NCBI RefSeq assembly: GCF_011386835.1
Contig: NC_088791.1
Span: forward strand, 128,440,943 to 128,504,942
Length of the DNA: 64,000 bases
Source: Chrysemys picta bellii
Taxonomy: Eukaryota > Chordata > Testudines > Emydidae
Direction of reading: 5' to 3'
Shown one piece after another: positions 57,478-64,000 of the stretch (its first letter is position 1; the number at the start of each line of letters is the position of its first letter). The notes beneath the pieces were generated by a model. The model saw only the letters and a program-made list of their open reading frames with translations. It was not told the origin of the DNA and ran no database searches. The translations under genes and the position numbers were made by a program.

Positions 57478-59721
57478 TCAATGTTTGTAATGGCTCAGCC
57501 ATTCCCAGTCCTTATTCAAACCGGAGTTGATTGTGTCTAGTTTGCATATCAATTCTAGCTCAGCAGTCTCTCGTTGGAGTCTGTTTTTGAAGTTTTTCTG
57601 TTGTAATATAGCCACCCGCAGGTCTGTCACTGAATGACCAGACAGGTTAAAGTGTTCTCCCACTGGTTTTTGAGTATTTTGATTCCTGATGTCAGATTTG
57701 TGTCCATTAATTCTTTTGCGTAGAGACTGTCCGGTTTGGCCAATGTACATGGCAGAGGGGCATTGCTGGCACATGATGGCATATATCACATTGGTAGATG
57801 TGCAGGTGAACGAGCCCCTGATGGTATGGCTGATGTGATTAGGTCCTATGATGATGTCACTTGAATAGATATGTGGACAGAGTTGGCATCGGGGTTTGTT
57901 ACAAGGATAGGTTCCTGGGTTAGTGGTTTTGTTCAGTGATGTGTGGTTGCTGGTGAGTATTTGCTTTAGGTTGGGGGGTTGTCTGTAAGCGAGGACAGGT
58001 CTGTCTCCCAAAATCTGTGAGAGTAAAGGATCATCTTTCAGGATAGGTTGTAGATCTCTGATGATGCGCCGGAGAGGTTTTAGTTGGGGGCTGAAGGTGA
58101 CAGCTAGTGGTGTTCTGTTATTTTCTTTGTTGGGCCTGTCTTGTAGGAGGTGACTTCCGGGTACTCGTCTGGCTCTGTCAATCTGTTTTTTCACTTCAGC
58201 AGGTGGGTATTGTAGTTTTAAGAATGCTTGATAGAGATCTTGTAGGTGCTTGTCTCTATCCGAGGGATTGGAGCAAATGCGGTTATATCTTAGAGCTTGG
58301 CTGTAGACAATGGATCGTGTGGTGTGTCCTGGATGGAAGCTGGAGGCATGTAGGTAAGTGTAGCGGTCAGTAGGTTTCCGGTATAGGGTGGTATTTATGT
58401 GACCATCGCTTATTAGCACAGTAGTGTCTAGGAAATGGACCGCTTGTGTGGATTGATCTAGGCTGAGGTTGATGGTGGGATGGAAATTATTGAAAACATG
58501 GTGAAATTCCTCAAGGGCTTCTTTTCCATGGGTCCAGATGATGAAGATGTCATCAATGTAGCGCAAGTAGAGTAGGGGCGTTAGGGGACGAGAGCTAAGG
58601 AAGCATTGTTCTAAGTCAGCCATAAAAATGTTGGCATATTGTGGGGCCATGCGGGTACCCATAGCAGTGCCGCTGACTTGAAGGTATATATTGTCCCCAA
58701 ATGTGAAATAGTTGTGGGTGAGGACAAAATCACAAAGTTCAGCCACCAGGTTAGCTGTGACATTATCAGGGATACTGTTCCTGATAGCTTGTAGTCCATC
58801 TTTGTGTGGAATATTGGTGTAGAGGGCTTCTACGTCCATAGTGGCCAGGATGGTGTTTTCTGGAAGATCACCGATGGATTGTAGTTTCCTCAGGAAGTCA
58901 GTGGTGTCTCGAAGATAGCTGGGAGTGCTGGTAGCATAGGGTCTGAGGAGAGAGTCTACATAACCAGACAAGCCTGATGTTAGGGTGCCAATGCCTGAGA
59001 TGATGGGGCGTCCAGGATATCCAGGTTTATGGATCTTGGGTAGCAAATAGAATACCCCTGGTCGGGGTTCTAGGCATGTGTCTGTACAGATTTGTTCCTG
59101 TGCTTTGTCAGGGAGTTTTTTTAGCAGATGGTGTAGTTTCTTTAGGTGATCCTCAGTGGGATCAGAGGATAATGGCCTGTAGAATGTGGTGTTAGAGAGC
59201 TGTCTAGCAGCCTCCTGGTCATATTCCAATTTATTCATGATGACGACAGCACCTCCTTTGTCAGCCTTTTTGATTATGATGTCAGGGTTGTTTCTGAGGC
59301 TGTAGATAGCGTTGTGTTCTGCATGGCTGAGGTTATGTGGCAAGTGATGTTGCTTTTCCACAATTTCAGCCTTTGCACGTCGACGGAAGCAATCTATGTA
59401 GAAATCCAGTCTGTTGTTTCGACCGTCCGGAGGAGTCCACGCAGAATCCTTTTTTTTGTAGTGCTGGTAGGGAGGATTCTGTGGGTTAGTCTGCTGTTCA
59501 GAGGTATGTTGGAAATATTCTTTGAGTCGGAGACGTCGAAAGTAGGATTCTAGGTCACCGCAGAACTGTATCATATTCATGGGTCTGGAGGGACAAAAGG
59601 AGAGGCCCCGAGATAGGACAGACTCTTCTGCTGGGCTAAGAGTATAGCTGGAAAGATTAACAATATTGTTTTTTTTCCTCTTAATTAATTGGCCTCTCAG
59701 AGTTGGTAAGACAACTCCCAC
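57478..59721 (-). CDS. PLE reverse transcriptase with GIY-YIG endonuclease, intact ORF
   Basis: A 747-residue retroelement protein that reverse-transcribes element RNA at a nicked target. In order: KADKGGAVV (152-160); PLPKIHKPG-like finger region (226-234); motif A TMDVEALYTNIPH with Asp 296; GTAMGTRMAPQYAN (351-364); catalytic YIDD (388-391); a thumb region; CNKPRCQLC (607-615); and the GIY-YIG domain with IYAIMCQQC (646-654), YIGQT (659-663), R668/R670, H674 and E689. It closes with DWEWLSHYK. The layout is that of Neptune-like PLEs. The first Met is upstream of a segment (NIVNLSSYTL) also found in PLE-2; Met 48 or Met 50 could be used instead. No stops or frame breaks, unlike the other copies. 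Confidence 0.93.
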   Translation of the reverse strand: MGVVLPTLRGQLIKRKKNNIVNLSSYTLSPAEESVLSRGLSFCPSRPMNMIQFCGDLESYFRRLRLKEYFQHTSEQQTNPQNPPYQHYKKKDSAWTPPDGRNNRLDFYIDCFRRRAKAEIVEKQHHLPHNLSHAEHNAIYSLRNNPDIIIKKADKGGAVVIMNKLEYDQEAARQLSNTTFYRPLSSDPTEDHLKKLHHLLKKLPDKAQEQICTDTCLEPRPGVFYLLPKIHKPGYPGRPIISGIGTLTSGLSGYVDSLLRPYATSTPSYLRDTTDFLRKLQSIGDLPENTILATMDVEALYTNIPHKDGLQAIRNSIPDNVTANLVAELCDFVLTHNYFTFGDNIYLQVSGTAMGTRMAPQYANIFMADLEQCFLSSRPLTPLLYLRYIDDIFIIWTHGKEALEEFHHVFNNFHPTINLSLDQSTQAVHFLDTTVLISDGHINTTLYRKPTDRYTYLHASSFHPGHTTRSIVYSQALRYNRICSNPSDRDKHLQDLYQAFLKLQYPPAEVKKQIDRARRVPGSHLLQDRPNKENNRTPLAVTFSPQLKPLRRIIRDLQPILKDDPLLSQILGDRPVLAYRQPPNLKQILTSNHTSLNKTTNPGTYPCNKPRCQLCPHIYSSDIIIGPNHISHTIRGSFTCTSTNVIYAIMCQQCPSAMYIGQTGQSLRKRINGHKSDIRNQNTQKPVGEHFNLSGHSVTDLRVAILQQKNFKNRLQRETAELELICKLDTINSGLNKDWEWLSHYKH

Positions 59722-59875
59722 CTGTTTATGCTCTCTGTATGTGTGTATATATATCTCCTCAATATATGTTCCATTCTATATGCATCCGAAGAAGTGGGCT
59801 GTAGTCCACGAAAGCTTATGCTCTAATAAATTTGTTAGTCTCTAAGGTGCCACAAGTACTCCTGTTCTTCTTTTT
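59686..59875 (+). repeat. PLE-3 terminal repeat, inverted 5' arm
   Basis: The exact reverse complement of 57197-57386. It stops at a T-run and lacks the last part of the repeat ('gcggatacagactaacacgg') that the 3' arm has, so the 5' arm is truncated at its outer end. Confidence 0.93.
59782..59821 (+). other. Hammerhead-like motif in PLE-3 5' arm (copy 3)
   Basis: GCAT (59782-59785), CCGAAGA (59786-59792, two changes from CTGATGA), extra A, hairpin GTGG/CCAC, GAAA (59810-59813), GCTT and ATGC (59818-59821). The same motif is present inverted in the 3' arm, at 57252-57291 on the minus strand. The changed core suggests that this young copy would cleave poorly or not at all. Confidence 0.45.
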
Positions 59876-59885
59876 ATATTAAGTG

Positions 59886-61224
59886 GTGAACACTATCTGA
59901 TTCTTACTCAGGAATACCAAAATTATTACTTTTTTGTAGGAAATTGTGTAATATTTGTTTCTCTTATGAGTTGATCAGTGGTTCTCTTGTGGGATCCTTG
60001 ATACATTAGCTCTCTGCCATCCCATTGTGTGTACCCAGTCAGTAAAGCACTTAAGCACATAAATTGTCCCATTGACTTCCATGGAACTATTCACATGCCT
60101 TAAATTAAGCATGTGCTTAATTTCATTGCAGGTTAGGGGCCTACATAAATCTAAAGCACATAGTATGGACCTTCACACAGTACTTCACAAACTTTTCATA
60201 AGTTATAATCAAGACATCTGGTTACATATCTACTGTAGGTGCAGTAGACCTGAATTTCTAGACCTTGCATTTTGTGTATTCATTTATATCTGTGCAAAAT
60301 AGATGTACAAATTGCCAAATTAGAAATTTCTGTTCATACCAATGATAGCATTTTGCACTTATTTGGGGTAGATGTACATGAACAAGACAGTGGAGAATCA
60401 GAGCTTGTATATTCATAAATAAAATATATTTCCCCCAGTACATGCGAAAGAGGAGGATTTAAATTATTTAACAAAGTCTTTCTTTGTGTAACCCTTCTGT
60501 GAAGTGGAGTCAGCAGCAACAAGAGTCAGCTTCAGTATTGCGGGGTTCTTCTTAACCATTCAAAACAGAACCAGCTCAAGCTTCCACCCAATAAACCCGT
60601 GGGTGCCTCTGAGAGGCAATATTTCCCCATTTGGAAGCACTAAGTCTGTGTATAACAAAAGAGAACTTTTAATAAAAGGGAAAGGGAACCAAGCATAAGT
60701 TTGGGAAAACACCACAACTGCATTCAAAAGCATGCAACCATAAGCAAATCCTGACTCCACGATGTGTTGAGCAGTTTCCTTTGCCTAAGTTTTCCACCTT
60801 GTGGTGGAAAAGTCCAACAAACAAATGTCTGTTTAACGAATCTCTCACACCCTTCCACTGCACCCTACTCACAGTTGGCTGTCCTTGGTTAGCAAAGACT
60901 CAAGAGTTCAGAGGTATGTTGGGGTGGGAGGTGAACCCCTGTGAACAAAGGGGGGAGGCGTAATCAAGCAATGTCTCTGTGGTTGCTGTTTGCCTCTGCA
61001 ACTGGCTGTTTGCTGCTGCTGCTGCTGATCACAGGCTGTTACTTCTGCAGTGCTCTGTTCTAGGTTCCACCCAGGTCTTCAGTGATTTCAATGGGTAGCA
61101 GGGAACCTCACTGTCAGTACAGCCTCTGCATTTTCTTTCCTTTCACCACTGTGCCTACACCAGGTCTAAGGCATAGCTTCTAGACCTGGTTATCAGTGAT
61201 TCAGCTCTGGTAATCACTGGTGGG
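59886..61224. other. PPARA: PPARA intron with old repeats
   Basis: A palindromic repeat of the 1121 type is at about 60035-60135 ('cagtaaagcacttaagcac' and 'ttaagcatgtgcttaatttc'). At about 60500-61200 there is an LTR-like antisense block with 'gagaacttttaataaaaggg' and short (CTG)n. No PPARA ligand-binding exon was found. Confidence 0.45.
60505..61205 (-). repeat. Possible antisense LTR
   Basis: Text such as 'cagaaccagctcaagcttcc', 'gtgtataacaaaagagaact' and 'aataaaagggaaagggaacc' followed by C-rich sequence resembles the other LTR-like blocks in this window (16240, 17755, 55880). Ends are not determined. Confidence 0.3.
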
Positions 61225-61239
61225 TGATTTAAAACATGT

Positions 61240-61980
61240 TCAGGATCTGATCAAGAGAGTTGCAGACTCCTGGCAGATTCCCCTCAAGGAGGTTACAGAG
61301 CCTCATCATAAGATGCTTGATATATCCTTCACTCACCCTCATTGGCATGTATAGCTTTACCTGTAAATGAGGCTCTTTTAGAACCAGCAAAGATAATCTG
61401 GCACACTCCAGCTTCTATTCTGCGTACCTGCAAAGAACGGTCAAGAAGTATTGTGTCCCAGCAAAGGACTCCGATTTTATTTCCCATCCCTCACCTAACT
61501 CCTTGGTGGTGGATGCGGTGAATGAATGTGGTGGGCAGCACCACGCTAAATCCATGCCTCATGACAAAGACCATAAGCGCTTGGACCTACTAGGGAGAAA
61601 GTCTTACTCTTCAGCTTCCTTTCAATTTAGAATTGCCAGTTATCAAGCTTTGATAGCAAAGTACAACCATGTCAGTTCTACCAAGCTAACATCATTTGTC
61701 GATCATCTACTGGCAGAACACAGGGAACAATTCCAGGCAATTGTTGTGGATGGTGTACTACTTGCTGGGATAACCTCGATGTTGCTGATACTGCTTCCCA
61801 TTCACTCACTACAGTGGTGGTGATGAGACGAGCCTCCTGGCTCTAGCTGTCCGGTTTCCCAAAGGAGATTCAGAATACAGTTGAGGACCTTCCTTTTGAT
61901 GGCTCTAATTTGTTTTCAGATAGTACAGACAAGTCTCTGCAACCACTGAGGGATTCTAGAGTGACTTTGCATTCTCTTGG
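61240..61980 (+). pseudogene. DIRS-B gag-like remnant
   Basis: The text VQDLIKRVADSWQIPLKEVTE (61236-61296) and SLVVDAVNE-like text around 61500, then RIASYQALIAKYNHVSSTKL, correspond to the gag segments of DIRS-A (the LVVESV and LLSRYEFNLW regions). Several stops occur at 61350-61400. Confidence 0.6.
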
Positions 61981-62174
61981 CATTTATACTCCTACATACA
62001 CTACAAAACTCAGCAAGTCTCAGATGGCCCTCAGATCATGCCCCGTCCAATTCCTTCCCTCCTAGAGGATGTATGCGCCACACCAGAGAAGGCATAGGTT
62101 TTAGGGAAGGAAACCATCCACTTCTCAGCCTCTTGCCTCGCACACCAAGCAGCAATTTTGATGTGGTGATTGAG

Positions 62175-62395
62175 GGTTTGAACCAGTGTTCTCTCTAATT
62201 TTTTACGTCCATGTGTGGAATTAATTTTGTTATGTGCACCAATATGGAGGTGATTTGTGGTGGTGGGGTTTGGAGTGTGGGAGGGGGTTCAGGGCTGGGG
62301 CAGAGGGTTGGGGTGTGGGGTGGCACGGGCTCTGGGGTGGGGCTGGGGATGCGGGGTTTGAGGTGCAGGCTGCTTCAGGGCTGTGGCAGAGAGGA
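62175..62395. repeat. Insertion or substitution of G/T-rich repeat in DIRS-B
   Basis: It starts 'cagtgttctctctaattttt' and 'tgtgcaccaatatggaggtg', then 'ggggttggggtgtggggtgg'-type filler. It separates the DIRS-B gag from the RNase H end, so it inserted into, or replaced, the RT region. Confidence 0.5.
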
Positions 62396-62399
62396 CTAC

Positions 62400-63910
62400 C
62401 CCAGACTCTGGAACTGGTGCATATGAAACCAGATCACTATCACAGCAGCCTATCTCCTGGACATTCAGAATGTGTCTCAGCAGACACTTCTTCCAAGATG
62501 ACAAGTGGGAAATAAACCCCAACATATTACATCACAGATTCTGTCAGTACGGTACCCCCCAGATGAACTTGTTTGCCACGTCTGCTCAAGGAGCAGATTG
62601 GGTCACCAATCCATAGGGAATGCTTTTCACCTTCAGTGGTGGTCAACCCTACAGTATGCACTCCTGCCAACTCTCCTAATAGCCAAAGTTATGCTCAAAA
62701 TAAAGAGTGCCGGAGCCAGAGTAATTCTAATAGTTCCGACTTGGTCCAGGCAAACAAGGTTTTCTTATCTGATACAGCTATCTGTTTGCCCTCCGATCAC
62801 TCTCTGCATCACTCCCCATCTCCTCTTCTAAGAGTGCAGGAAGATTTTTTTCATCCCAATCTCACGATGCTTGGTCTCAAAGCATGGTTGTTGATGGCTC
62901 ATGCGATTAGAGACAGCCTGCTCAGAGGACGTAAAAAGAGTGATATTACACAGCGGGAAACAAGCTACTCGCTACATGTATTCTGAAAAATGGATGCGGT
63001 TTGCCAATTGGTGTGACCGCAGGCAGCTTTCACCAATGACATCATCATTTCCAGATATACTACATCCTAGCTCTGAAAACCTTGATGAGCTCCATAAGAG
63101 TCTCCCTGGCAGCCATCCTGGCTTTTCACCCCCCAATATAGGGCTATTCCATCTTTACCCACCTGACCACAGCAAGATTCCTTGGAGGGATAGAAAACCT
63201 TTTATCCACTGGTCCAACTCCCTACCCCAGTATGGGACCTCAATCTGGTCCTGAAATGCCTCACAAGACTGACCTTTAAACCTCTGGCTACCTTCTCACT
63301 GCTCCATTTGCAATGAAGATGGCATCCCTGATGGTGCAGTGGGTTGGAGAAATAGAGGCCCTAATGGCATATCCCCCCTTCACAGTGTTTTAAGGACAAG
63401 GTCACACTGCAGCCCCACTTCGCATTCTTACCTAAGATCTCTTTTGTGTTCCATCTCTATCAGCCCATTCGTTTGCCTGTCTTCTACCCCAAACCACATC
63501 TGAATTCCCAGGACACAGTGCTGCATACCCTGGAGAGCTCTGGCCTTTTGTCTAGACAGAACAAAGCCCTTCAGAAAGATAGACAAATTATTTGTCTCGA
63601 TAGCAGACAGATCAAAAGGATCAGCAGTCTCTAACCCGAGGCTTTCCAAGTGGATATCAGACTGCAGTAACTTGTTACCAGTCTTGTAACATTCAACCAC
63701 CTTTGCTTATACACTCATTTTACAAGGTCCATTGCCACTTCCACGGCCTTCCTCAAAAACCTATCTGTCACCAACATCTATAGAGCCACTATTAGGGCAT
63801 CCATCCATACATTCGCCAAACACTATGCAATAACTCATGACTCCACCCCCGATACTGCGTTCAGCTCGACTGTACTTTCCACCGTACTGGACTCAACTCC
63901 GAAGCCCCTT
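62400..63910 (+). pseudogene. DIRS-B RNase H end and tyrosine recombinase remnants
   Basis: RNase H end: ITAAYLLDIQNVSADTSS (about 62437-62490), then QMNLFATSAQGADWV, matching DIRS-A QVDLFATRQNHH. Recombinase: SGKQATRYMYSEKWMRFANW (62952-63014), LDRTKPFRK at about 63552-63578 and RLSKWISDC at about 63638-63664, matching DIRS-A LDWTKPFR and RLSRWITSC. Stops and shifts throughout. Confidence 0.65.
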
Positions 63911-64000
63911 CCACCTTAGAGCACACTGCTCCATAGTCACCTAGAGCACCCATGGGAACACTACTTGAAGAAGAAGAAATGGATACTCCCCCTGTGCAGT

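Larger units (their letters stand above)
57158..59873 (-). mobile_element. Penelope-like element PLE-3, complete-looking
   Basis: Target duplication of 10-12 bp ('ttatattaagtg' at 57146-57157 and 59874-59885; the first two T are shared with the element end). The sense strand is minus. It carries one intact 747-residue ORF. Both ends carry the same terminal repeat in opposite directions: 57197-57386 and 59686-59875 are exact inverted copies over 190 bp by my reading. The 3' terminal repeat runs on to 'ggtttcagagtagcagccgt' at the left. Identical arms, clean duplication and an open ORF all point to a young insertion. Confidence 0.93.
61225..64000 (+). mobile_element. Second DIRS-like element (DIRS-B), deleted, runs off the window
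   Basis: A gag-like part (61225-61980) is followed by a short RNase H end (about 62405-62500, AYLLDIQNVSADT) and tyrosine-recombinase remnants to about 63900. The whole RT is missing. In its place at about 62175-62395 is an unrelated G/T-rich repeat. The end 'gggaacactacttgaagaag' resembles the reverse complement of a DIRS terminal-repeat start, so the right repeat seems to begin near 63910. Heavily mutated and diverged from DIRS-A. Confidence 0.75.

Overview
The window looks like chromosomal DNA from a reptile, most likely a turtle. It has long introns, a CpG-island promoter, CR1-type LINE tails, and the dense mix of Penelope-like, DIRS-like and hAT elements plus fold-back MITEs that I associate with turtle genomes. 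The species call is inference; a crocodilian or other sauropsid is not excluded. There are no prokaryotic features.

The only host gene I can support is PPARA (peroxisome proliferator-activated receptor alpha), on the + strand and incomplete. A GC-rich CpG island at about 3180-4110 is the probable promoter and non-coding first exon. After about 36 kb of intron comes the first coding exon (40005-40216), then the two zinc-finger exons (46745-46905 and 53644-53782) and the hinge exon (55413-55615). The splice sites give exon sizes of 161, 139 and 203 bp, which fit the known PPARA structure. The ligand-binding exons lie beyond the window. In this copy the first coding exon carries two frame-breaking deletions (8 and 2 nt), while the other three exons are clean.

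Almost everything else is mobile DNA inside introns. (1) Penelope-like retroelements (PLE, Neptune-like, reverse transcriptase plus GIY-YIG endonuclease) occur as a truncated copy (about 7165-8087), a broken full copy ending in an inverted piece of itself (34379-36984), two tiny coding-free fold-back insertions (25914-25979 and 37142-37300), and one nearly complete copy with an uninterrupted 747-residue ORF and identical 190-bp inverted arms (57158-59873). Several have direct target-site duplications of 10-12 bp. Their terminal repeat carries a hammerhead-ribozyme-like motif. (2) A nearly full but decayed DIRS element (about 23246-28972) has inverted terminal repeats, an internal complementary region, gag, RT-RNase H and tyrosine recombinase. 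A second deleted DIRS runs off the window end (about 61225-64000). (3) Two hAT DNA transposons are present: one of 5010 bp with a perfect 8-bp target duplication and a nested 853-bp non-autonomous hAT (47827-52836), and one Charlie-like (42264-44595). (4) There are LINE fragments, including one in two opposite-facing halves (32335-33960), several TIR/fold-back MITEs, old SINE/MIR-like pieces and LTR-like stretches.

The most notable observations are the PLE family with its fold-back insertions and ribozyme-like motif, the intact PLE, and the frame-broken N-terminal exon of PPARA, where a stop and a new ATG overlap and put the downstream sequence back in frame.
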